A stretch of 45,544 nucleotides of DNA from positions 1 to 45,544 of the forward strand of contig CAMZCM010000019.1 of assembly GCA_947305005.1 (NCBI GenBank), given 5' to 3'. Source of the DNA: an uncultured Prevotellaceae bacterium. Lineage in GTDB: Bacteria; Bacteroidota; Bacteroidia; Bacteroidales; Bacteroidaceae. Position numbers and translations under genes: made by a program. This document shows positions 35,304 through 42,771 of this stretch, piece by piece. The notes below the pieces were generated by a model. That model did no database searches, had not been told where the DNA came from, and saw only the letters and a program-made list of their open reading frames with translations. The first letter of the stretch is position 1. Each line of letters starts with the position of its first letter.

Positions 35304-36484
35304 AGCGGTAACAGCACTTCTGCTGCCTTTCGTCCCATCTCCTCGTAGCCCGCTGGATTCAGGTGAAGCCAGTCATCAGAATAAGCTTCAAGGAGTTGGG
35401 ACGGTTTTTGTGGGTCACGCACAAGGAGGTCGAAATCGATCAGTCCGTCCAAATCCTTGTTATCACGTAACCATTGGTTAACCATCTGTCGAGCAGCCTC
35501 ATGCGCTTCGCTCCAATAGAAGCTATTGCCGAAGGGCGTAATGGTAGCACCAAAGACTTTTAATCCTTGTTCCTTGACCTTTCCAATCAATTGCTGATAA
35601 GCGCTGATGAGGGTCTGAGCCACGGTGTCCGTAGCCTCACTACTTCCTCCGATATCATTCACCCCTTCGAAAATAACGACGGCCGTCACCCCTCTCTGCT
35701 CAAGGATATCGCGATCAAAACGCTCACGTCCCGGCTGGCTGATACCTCCAGAGACCACGCAATTGCCACCAATGCCCAAATTGAGGACACCAGCCTGCCC
35801 CTGTAACGCCGTAGCCAAGACATCAGGCCAACGGTTCTGAGCATTCGTAGTACTTCCCCGACCATCAGTGATGCTATTACCCAAAATCGCAAAACAAGGG
35901 ACAGCAGTAGAGCGTACATCTATCGCAGCGATATTATACCAATGATCTACTTTTTCCACTGTGGTGAAAGGCTCGTCAGGAGCACATTCTCCACGCATAA
36001 TATAAGAAGTGGTACGGGATCCACGATGTGAAGTGGCATGTTCTGGTGCTTCACCATACATAATAGTTACGGCCAGACGTTGCAGTGGTTGCAAACGATA
36101 GGGCAAAGCATCTGAGAAGAGCGCCTGACCTGAGTCTATCGTTACCGCCCGCTGTCCGTCAAAAGTCAGGTATTGAGCCGTTTGAGGTACGATTTCACAC
36201 GTATCGAGAGCATCCGCAATATAAACCCCTTTGATGGAGACTGGCGAGGAGCCAAAAATATTAGAGAGCTGTAAGCGAAGCGTATCACCACCCAGCGAGA
36301 CACGAATCACTTCGCGTAAAGTGCAGTCCGTCAGGTTCGTGGTACATGGCATATCTCCTTGACCTGTATATTCTGGTGCCGTAGCCCATGTGCCGACCCA
36401 ACTCAACGTCTCGGTCTTCTGTGATTGGCATGCGGTCAAGGAAAAAAGGCACATGAATGCAGTGGATAATAAAAGGCCTTTCAT
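35297..36484 (-). CDS. SGNH/GDSL esterase
   Basis: Exported 395-residue hydrolase, probably a lipoprotein (LFSLTACQSQ, Cys at residue 19). An N-terminal beta-sandwich (WVGTWATAPEYTGQGDMP) is followed by the SGNH domain: Ser in AILGNSITDGRG, Gly in LNLGIGGNCV, Asn in FEGVNDIGGS, and Asp-His in SDDWLHLNPAGY. This two-part layout is common in carbohydrate esterases that remove acetyl groups. It starts 1 nt after the GH98 stop, so both are in one operon. Confidence 0.9.
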   Translation of the reverse strand: MKGLLLSTAFMCLFSLTACQSQKTETLSWVGTWATAPEYTGQGDMPCTTNLTDCTLREVIRVSLGGDTLRLQLSNIFGSSPVSIKGVYIADALDTCEIVPQTAQYLTFDGQRAVTIDSGQALFSDALPYRLQPLQRLAVTIMYGEAPEHATSHRGSRTTSYIMRGECAPDEPFTTVEKVDHWYNIAAIDVRSTAVPCFAILGNSITDGRGSTTNAQNRWPDVLATALQGQAGVLNLGIGGNCVVSGGISQPGRERFDRDILEQRGVTAVVIFEGVNDIGGSSEATDTVAQTLISAYQQLIGKVKEQGLKVFGATITPFGNSFYWSEAHEAARQMVNQWLRDNKDLDGLIDFDLLVRDPQKPSQLLEAYSDDWLHLNPAGYEEMGRKAAEVLLPLQ

Positions 36485-36485
36485 C

Positions 36486-39400
36486 TTATTTCATCATGAC
36501 TTTAACGGTTTCACCATTGGCCTTACGGAGGAGGTTCAATCCACGTCTTAACACTGGCTGACGACGTCCAATAATGTCGTACACAATCGGCGTCTTTTCT
36601 CCTACTGCTTCATCTACCATACGGATATCATCGGGAACGATCAGGCGCAGACGACATTCTGCTAGCAGGAATTCCATCATGCCACCGCTCGTACTTTTAT
36701 TTTGGAATTGTATCAAGTACTGTCCCTGTGTAGTAACTTCAAAATCAAGCGTATTACGCACGGCTGTAGAAAGGTCACCAGCAGAATTGCCATCAAGGTT
36801 GGGCTTAGCCGTTAACGTCCTTGACGACTTCAATGCCGTTCCTTTGCTGTTGAGGATACGAGCCTGATAAGTCGGTGTTCCCTTCCAAGCTGCCATCACG
36901 AATACGAGTTGGTATTTTCCAGGCTCCAGCATCAGCGGATAGTCTGCCAGACGGCCGTACTCGGCACTGGTATTACGCCAGTAAAGCGCCTTCTCCTGAT
37001 AGCCCACCAATCCTGCGAAGGTACGCGGACCACTGCCATTCTTATAAGGATAGTCGCGGACATCACTGCCATCAGTCGTACGCCATCCCACGGGCAGTTC
37101 GCCAGCCTCGACCTCTGTAAAATCGAGTTCATAAAGGGCTGTCATGTCGTAGAATACAGGCTGGATCGTAACGTTTTCATCGGGCATTACGAAGGATACT
37201 TCCGTATCGCCGGCCTCACAGGGAATTGTCTTACCCTGAGTAAAAGCTACACCGTTGATGACGCGCAGAGTTTTGATGCCATAACCTTCTTCAGGCGTGA
37301 TGGCCAGATGTACGGTATCTCCAGCTGCAATTGAGTCAACATCAGCCGCAACGCTACCGAAATCAGCTTCACGCACAGTCACTCTGTACTTTTCTACCGG
37401 TGTTCCCTCTGGCTCATAGATGATCTGGTCTATCGTCATTTTAATGGAACTGGAGTTCTGGAGCACGAGATCGTTGGTTCCAGCTTTTAACGTAGCAGTG
37501 ACACGAGCCATACGCCAGTCATTCTTATCCGTCTTGACAATTTCCATATACTGGTTCTTACTGTTGACGGTTGCTTTCAGACGGCCTTTCTTGTTACTAT
37601 TGCAATAACGGACAAGGATTTGATAAGTGCCTGCTTCAGATAATTTGAGCTGATGACGCAGAGCGCAAGTTGAGGTAGCTTGTGTCTCAACAAAGCCCAT
37701 GCCTGCGAAATCGGAATAATCCTGTGCCCACCAGCCAGAATGTGTCAACTTGCAATCGGCCGACTTGCGGTCCATATCCTCGGCTTCGATGATGATGGGA
37801 CCTTTGTAAGCCTCTGGCTGTTGAGGCTGTTCCAATGCTACTGCAGGGAGCACATCTGTCTGACGGTCTTCTGCAGTTCCGGAACAGTCAATGCGCAAAA
37901 TGGCGGAACCAAGGTGGACGACACTAATGGTGTAAGTCTGCGCATCGGCATCGTATGCCTCATCAGAGAGGCTGGCTTGATGTTTCGGAGCTCCCGATGA
38001 CGGCGTGGTCAGTGTAGAAGCAGGCTGGGAGGTCACACCCGTTATGATGATCTGGTCCGTTTGTACGTTAGCGGTATCGTTACGATAGTTGTTCAGATAG
38101 AAGTCAATATGATCGGCATACTCACGGATAACACCGCCTGAAAGCTTGCCATAGAGCAGTTTCAACGTATCGCAGGTGTTGTACTGGAGGGGAATGTCTG
38201 CTGATGCGGTCGTCTTCCCATTCAAATAAGTGTAAGGCGTATAAGTCACTAACTGGTTGCGATAGCGGTTCACATAGAGGTCACCTTTCGACACCTCAGG
38301 ATAGAGTGTATTGAACTCATTGACCTTCTTAGATAGCGTACCCCAGCGTGTACTATAGGCCGACTTCTTTACCTGAACAGGAATAGCCTTAGCGGCATCA
38401 TCGTAGAGGCCTGTGACCATAGGGATCGCTCCATAACGGCCTGAAGATTTAAGATACCAAAGATTATTTTCCCAGTGACCGTCACCCAGATTGCCTGGAT
38501 CGGACACCTGATACAATCCATCATACAACGCATCGGGCACTTTAAAATCGTCTGTAGTATTATGAACGATGACAGCTTTTGTTTTAGCCACGACTTCCTC
38601 GCGCGTAGGAATATACATGGTGCCATCGATGATCTTACGCCACATATCAATCCATACACCTTTGAAGTTCGGGAAGGTTGTCCAGTTGCGACGTGTATAG
38701 CCATCTACTTGACTATCGTTCTGGTTCTGGAAGCACTCGCCGCTCCATATCAGCTCTGGGCCGTCCCACACAGCTCCACCGTTCACACAAGTCTGCTCCA
38801 TTACCGTTCCAATACCGGCGCTGCCAGGATACTTCATGTTCTTTAATTCTCCTGCTTTATCGAATGCCTTATCGCCATATTGCTGATTCAATTCAGGATG
38901 CAACGTCAGATAATACTTTGTCGTCATGTCGTTCCATCCGCAGTTATCATAACGCACTCCATAGTTCTTGGTCAAACCCGAAATGAAAGGGCCAAAGCAG
39001 ACGCTCTCGTTATTGTAGAAACTGCTACAGTGAGTGTATTTGTAGAGGAACACAATCGCTTCAGGGTATTTCTTACAGGCCTCCAGAAAGTTCTTGTCAC
39101 TTTTCAACTGAGCGATGGGATCTGTATCAAAATGATAGATGCCGCCACACCAACTGACAGTGAGGAAGCCGCCGTACTTGTGCGACATTTCCACCAATCT
39201 GGCAAACAATGCCCAGCGGCTGGCTTTCGTCATCGAACTCTTGTCACCGGCATCACCGAAAGCCCAGAACTGCTCGGCATAGTTCCAACCAAGGAAGTTA
39301 GGATAGGTCTTGAAGAAATACTCAAACGTCTCCATATCCGTATCCTGGATGTGGGTGTGGCCTCCGCTGGCAGGCTGACATGAGAACCAGAGACCATTTT

Positions 39401-39695
39401 TCTGACAGACCGTCGCCCATGACTTATAGGTCCGCACAGCGTTACGGGGCATACGATACATACCCGTTGCAGTGTCAAACTGGCAGGAGAGAGAAAGATT
39501 CATGCAGACATACGGACGGATATCCTCAGGAATCAAATCAATGATTTTCTGTGGATCTGCCGAATTCCACACGTCAATATGAATCATCCACATCGGATGC
39601 TCATTGTCAATAGGTCTGCGCTGTTGCGCCACAACACTCTGCAAGGCTGTCATCAGCAACAGCACAAGAAAGATGCATTTTTTGTTGAGTTTCAT
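36486..39695 (-). CDS. GH98 endo-glycosidase with binding modules
   Basis: Secreted 1069-residue enzyme (signal peptide to about residue 23). The GH98 catalytic region starts PMWMIHIDVWNSADPQKIID and includes PNFLGWNYAEQFWAF; Glu141 in that stretch is a candidate acid. The GH98 C-terminal domain covers roughly 380-600. Next come a CBM6/35-like module (IIIEAEDMDRKSADCKLTHS near 650), an InlB-like repeat (YRVTVREADFGSVAADVDS), a jelly-roll segment and a tail VYDIIGRRQPVLRRGLNLL. GH98 contains blood-group endo-beta-galactosidases and endo-xylanases; the target is not decided. Confidence 0.88.
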   Translation of the reverse strand: MKLNKKCIFLVLLLMTALQSVVAQQRRPIDNEHPMWMIHIDVWNSADPQKIIDLIPEDIRPYVCMNLSLSCQFDTATGMYRMPRNAVRTYKSWATVCQKNGLWFSCQPASGGHTHIQDTDMETFEYFFKTYPNFLGWNYAEQFWAFGDAGDKSSMTKASRWALFARLVEMSHKYGGFLTVSWCGGIYHFDTDPIAQLKSDKNFLEACKKYPEAIVFLYKYTHCSSFYNNESVCFGPFISGLTKNYGVRYDNCGWNDMTTKYYLTLHPELNQQYGDKAFDKAGELKNMKYPGSAGIGTVMEQTCVNGGAVWDGPELIWSGECFQNQNDSQVDGYTRRNWTTFPNFKGVWIDMWRKIIDGTMYIPTREEVVAKTKAVIVHNTTDDFKVPDALYDGLYQVSDPGNLGDGHWENNLWYLKSSGRYGAIPMVTGLYDDAAKAIPVQVKKSAYSTRWGTLSKKVNEFNTLYPEVSKGDLYVNRYRNQLVTYTPYTYLNGKTTASADIPLQYNTCDTLKLLYGKLSGGVIREYADHIDFYLNNYRNDTANVQTDQIIITGVTSQPASTLTTPSSGAPKHQASLSDEAYDADAQTYTISVVHLGSAILRIDCSGTAEDRQTDVLPAVALEQPQQPEAYKGPIIIEAEDMDRKSADCKLTHSGWWAQDYSDFAGMGFVETQATSTCALRHQLKLSEAGTYQILVRYCNSNKKGRLKATVNSKNQYMEIVKTDKNDWRMARVTATLKAGTNDLVLQNSSSIKMTIDQIIYEPEGTPVEKYRVTVREADFGSVAADVDSIAAGDTVHLAITPEEGYGIKTLRVINGVAFTQGKTIPCEAGDTEVSFVMPDENVTIQPVFYDMTALYELDFTEVEAGELPVGWRTTDGSDVRDYPYKNGSGPRTFAGLVGYQEKALYWRNTSAEYGRLADYPLMLEPGKYQLVFVMAAWKGTPTYQARILNSKGTALKSSRTLTAKPNLDGNSAGDLSTAVRNTLDFEVTTQGQYLIQFQNKSTSGGMMEFLLAECRLRLIVPDDIRMVDEAVGEKTPIVYDIIGRRQPVLRRGLNLLRKANGETVKVMMK

Positions 39696-39729
39696 CGTTA
39701 ATCGCTTATAAGGTAATTAATATCTGATG

Positions 39730-39737
39730 CAAAGATA
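39730..39737 (-). promoter_or_regulatory. Candidate -7 element of the GH98-SGNH operon
   Basis: TATCTTTG on the minus strand, 34 nt before the GH98 ATG, fits TAnnTTTG. Confidence 0.55.
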
Positions 39738-39812
39738 CAGCTCTTTCCTTACTTCCGTCTTCATCTATGTTTCAAATACATTTGAAAATATCTCAAAAGC
39801 TATAAAAAACAA

Positions 39813-39833
39813 AAAGAGGTCATCGACCTCTTT
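39813..39833 (-). terminator. Terminator with no adjacent gene end
   Basis: AAAGAGGTC and GACCTCTTT form a perfect 9-bp stem with a 3-nt loop; the minus strand continues TTTTTGTTTTTT, an ideal U tract. The nearest minus-strand gene upstream (the 705-aa regulator) ends over 600 nt away, so either its transcript has a long 3' tail or another minus-strand RNA ends here. Confidence 0.75.
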
Positions 39834-40188
39834 AACTTTGTGATCCGTTTGGGAGGGTTGGTCATGAAAAACGATGCAGAGTTCAGTAGGAAAACAAAAA
39901 AGCAGACCAACCATATACCTCTTCGGTTAGATTGATCTGTTTTATCGTGCTTTCACTATAGCTCCACACAGTAAACATCAGTCACTGTATATTACTAAAG
40001 CTCCACACAGACAACCCTTCTTTATCCTCTTCGGGTAAATCAGGAATTGCCTATATAAAACCCAGATGTTTTCAATAGGATAGCTCTGGGTGGACTATTC
40101 CTATAGTTTAAGACTATTATCCTTTTCTTTGGATTAGATAGTCACTTCATATACAAGGGTTTAACCGTTTTTGAGACGGCAGTTTTAA
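39834..40188. other. Gene-free, structured region with decayed coding fragments
   Basis: A plus-strand frame across the terminator reads FVIRLGGLVMKNDAEFSRKT then KKQTNHIPLRLD and stops at 39936; the ATG at 39864 gives 23 residues. Direct repeats of AGCTCCACACAG (39960 and 39999) and CTCTTCGG follow, then hairpins CCCAGA/TCTGGG (40061-40090) and GACTAT/ATAGTC (40112-40143). It looks like the remains of a gene or mobile unit rather than random intergenic DNA. I see no RNA family that I can name. Confidence 0.4.
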
Positions 40189-40206
40189 GGAGCCCGATTG
40201 TACCTG

Positions 40207-40446
40207 ATGCCGATGTTCAACCGCCAGAATAACGATGACTTGATTCTTGCGATCCAGACGGCACAGGTGTATCGTGGCAGACTGGGTTTCCGCAAGAATA
40301 AGTCAGATGAAAAGAACCCCGAAACGGAGGAAGATCTGCTTGAACATCGTACAGACGGAACGGATGCTTTTGACACCCTATATATCGGGTGTGAGAAGTT
40401 CCCACAACATGACATCTTTTCCTTGAGTACAAGAGGGGTCATCTAA
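40207..40446 (+). CDS. Orphan hypothetical protein or fragment
   Basis: An open frame of 79 residues from ATG 40207 (MPMFNRQNNDDLILAIQTAQ, then VYRGRLGFRKNKSDEKNPET and TDAFDTLYIGCEKFPQHDIF). It is open from 40189; a TTG at 40198 after AAGGAG is another possible start. Composition is protein-like (helical, charged middle), and it runs convergent to the 705-aa regulator, ending 11 nt from its stop. No family was recognised. It could be the C-terminal end of a larger decayed gene. Confidence 0.4.
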   Translation: MPMFNRQNNDDLILAIQTAQVYRGRLGFRKNKSDEKNPETEEDLLEHRTDGTDAFDTLYIGCEKFPQHDIFSLSTRGVI

Positions 40447-40456
40447 ATAGTCTATA

Positions 40457-42574
40457 TCAGATAGTTTCGTTTTTGGGTTCCCGATACTCCGAAGGGGTGA
40501 CTCCGAACATCTTCTTGAACTGCGTAGAGAAGTTGCGGGCTGTAATGAAGCCGACACGGTCGGCAATCTCGTTGATGGAGAGCTGGGTGCTGGCAAGCAG
40601 CTGGGCGGCTCGCTTCAAGCGGACATTGCGGATGAAGTCGGTGGGTGTGATGCCGAGTATGGTCTGTAACTTTTTATAGAGCGAGGCACGGCTCATGGCG
40701 ACATCGCGCGCCAACAGGTCTGCGTTGTATTGCTCGTCATCGATATGTGCTTCAATGGCTTTCAGCATCTGAGACACTAACTTTTCCTCCTCGGCATTGA
40801 CAGTTATCTTGTCGGGATCGATGTTGGCAGACTCGGCAAACTGGTGTCGGGCTTCTTCGCGCAGCTCGAAAAGGCGATTAACTCTGGCATCGTTCTCAGC
40901 AATGAGTCGGGCACGTTTCTTCTTTAAATATAAGCTCATTATCCCTATGAATCCCAATAACGCAACAAATGCATATATTATTTTTGCCCACCATGTGAGC
41001 CATAACGGTGGTCGGATTACTATAGGTTGCTCAGTAATAGGCCCCCATTCGCCCGATGCCGTAGATGCTTGTACTTCAAAGATGTATTCTCCTGGTGGCA
41101 ACGCCTTGTAATTGGCCGTTCCTTGTCCCTTGCCGTCACAGCATATATTCCAATCGATTTCCAAACCGCGAAGACGGTATCGGTAGCTATCGTGGGAGGG
41201 AGTGGCGTAATTAAGTGTCGAGAAATAAAATGAGAGATTGTTTTGGGTGTATGATAAGGATTGAGTGTCGGAAAGCACTGCCTCCCCGTTGACTGTCATC
41301 TTGGTGATGACTACGGGCAGGGGCTTCTCATTTCCTACTAGCTCATTGGGTCGGAAGGATACGGCCAGCCCACCACCGGCCGCAAAGACCAGCCGCCCAT
41401 CGTCAAGGAGTAGCGCGGCTCTATCCATCATTGATGTGGCGGGGATGCCGTCATCTATGCCCAAGTTGATGACAGAAGGTGTTATACGTGATACGCCATA
41501 CGAGGTACCGGCCCATAAGTTTTCATCTGCATCTAACACCAAACTTCGAATACAGTTATTTGACAGTCCCTCAATCCGCTGGCAAAGGTAATCATTCCCA
41601 TTGCCTTTGTGGGCACGGGTAAGGCTAAACAGCCCATTCTGAGTTCCTATCCATAAATTCCCTTCATGGTCCTTTAGCATACAATTGTATTTGCTGCTAT
41701 AGCTTTCTATCTCAGAAGCATTTGGGAATTGCGCCAAAGTATCAGCTTTCGTGTCAAGTAAAAAAGCGCCATTCTGCGTATAGACAGCCACCAAGTTCCC
41801 ATCAAGAAGACATGCTCCCACCAAGTAACGGTATTTGTTCAAGGCAGGTAGCTTGTCATTCAGCGATATGACTGTTTGATCAGGCTGTGAGTAAGCCAAA
41901 TGGCAGAGCGAATCACAACGCAATAGTCGTCCGTCGCGCAGTTGAATAACGAACATGGTTTGGCCACTGCGTAGGGAAGCTCCGCGCGCCCATCCAATCA
42001 GCGGGTCATCTCCTGTATGTATCTCGGGCTTTATACGTTGCGCGGGCTGATATACAATTCCATTTGTGCGGATGCCGATCCATAGTCCACCTTGACGGTC
42101 AGTGGTAGCTACAGTCACGTCTCGTACATTTATAGAATCGATTATTTGGTATTGTGTGTCAGTAGGAGTAGGTGTGTCTGCTGTATCGGAAACAATAGAT
42201 TGTAAAATGGTATCGGTGAGGTATGAACTTATGTCGGTAATAAATGTGCGTTGGTGTGCATCAAACAGATATATGCGATAGAAGTCACGCAGCCAAAGCA
42301 AGGAATCACCCTGCCATAACTGGCCGTAGCTGTTGGCATTCTGTGTGAGGCGGTAGGCCTGGCTTTGGTCGCAGGGAACGACGTCAAACGATTGTCCGTT
42401 GGCGATGCAGAAAACTCCCTCGCAGTTCACGAGCATCTGGCCGTTGGGGAGCTCCACAATCTGACGTACCTCGCCCGTGGCCAACCCGTCGGCCACCGTC
42501 CAATGCCGCTGTCCGCTAATATTTGATGTTAAGAGGAGCAGGCATGTAAGGAAAGTAACAAGTTTTCTTTCCAT
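40457..42574 (-). CDS. Membrane regulator: propeller, Y_Y_Y and AraC domains (short)
   Basis: A 705-residue one-component sensor like the one at 26483, but shorter. Signal peptide (LLLLTSNISGQ), about seven divergent propeller repeats (GGLWIGIRTNGIVYQPAQ; GNLWIGTQNGLFSL), a Y_Y_Y domain near 450-525 (YRYRLRGLEIDWN, PPGEYIFEVQAS), a membrane helix near 530-550, a charged helical linker, and a C-terminal AraC domain (residues about 605-705; NARVNRLFEL linker, VAMSRASLYKKLQTILGI, FGVTPSEYREPKN). No kinase or receiver. It is divergent from the alginate-lyase-like gene, its likely target. Confidence 0.9.
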   Translation of the reverse strand: MERKLVTFLTCLLLLTSNISGQRHWTVADGLATGEVRQIVELPNGQMLVNCEGVFCIANGQSFDVVPCDQSQAYRLTQNANSYGQLWQGDSLLWLRDFYRIYLFDAHQRTFITDISSYLTDTILQSIVSDTADTPTPTDTQYQIIDSINVRDVTVATTDRQGGLWIGIRTNGIVYQPAQRIKPEIHTGDDPLIGWARGASLRSGQTMFVIQLRDGRLLRCDSLCHLAYSQPDQTVISLNDKLPALNKYRYLVGACLLDGNLVAVYTQNGAFLLDTKADTLAQFPNASEIESYSSKYNCMLKDHEGNLWIGTQNGLFSLTRAHKGNGNDYLCQRIEGLSNNCIRSLVLDADENLWAGTSYGVSRITPSVINLGIDDGIPATSMMDRAALLLDDGRLVFAAGGGLAVSFRPNELVGNEKPLPVVITKMTVNGEAVLSDTQSLSYTQNNLSFYFSTLNYATPSHDSYRYRLRGLEIDWNICCDGKGQGTANYKALPPGEYIFEVQASTASGEWGPITEQPIVIRPPLWLTWWAKIIYAFVALLGFIGIMSLYLKKKRARLIAENDARVNRLFELREEARHQFAESANIDPDKITVNAEEEKLVSQMLKAIEAHIDDEQYNADLLARDVAMSRASLYKKLQTILGITPTDFIRNVRLKRAAQLLASTQLSINEIADRVGFITARNFSTQFKKMFGVTPSEYREPKNETI

Positions 42575-42600
42575 AGGTGACTAATTGTGAAATCTGTGGG

Positions 42601-42608
42601 CAAAGGTA
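42601..42608 (-). promoter_or_regulatory. Candidate -7 element of the 705-aa regulator gene
   Basis: TACCTTTG on the minus strand, 26 nt before the ATG, fits TAnnTTTG. Confidence 0.5.
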
Positions 42609-42638
42609 TGAAAAAAGACGGATTCAACAGCTCGATTT

Positions 42639-42704
42639 GTCTAAAAAATACGTCTGAAACGTCTATTTGTGCCATAAGACAAGCTGAACCTATGTATTTA
42701 GACG
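42639..42704. promoter_or_regulatory. Repeated CGTCTA motifs, candidate operator
   Basis: In the 197-bp divergent region, TGTCTA (42640 area), CGTCTG (42651), CGTCTA (42660) and, inverted, TAGACG (42699-42704) repeat within 66 bases. AraC-type regulators often bind repeated half-sites, and the neighbouring gene encodes one. This is an inference from spacing and position only. Confidence 0.4.
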
Positions 42705-42735
42705 AACGAAACACCACATTTCTCAACGAAATAAG

Positions 42736-42743
42736 TTATTTTG
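42736..42743 (+). promoter_or_regulatory. Candidate promoter element of the alginate-lyase-like gene
   Basis: TTATTTTG followed by CAGCAAAAA, 28 nt before the ATG; similar to the element before MIPS. It is a near match to the Bacteroidetes -7 box. Confidence 0.4.
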
Positions 42744-42771
42744 CAGCAAAAATTTAAAAACTCATACAACA

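Noticed and set aside
39836..39860. Possible tRNA 3' end or integration site near TTTGTGATCCG
   Set aside because: No acceptor-stem partner, T-loop or anticodon arm could be found, and no integrase is nearby.
39713..40446. Possible retron or group II intron remains
   Set aside because: No reverse transcriptase and no recognisable domain V or msr/msd layout; the hairpins alone are not enough.
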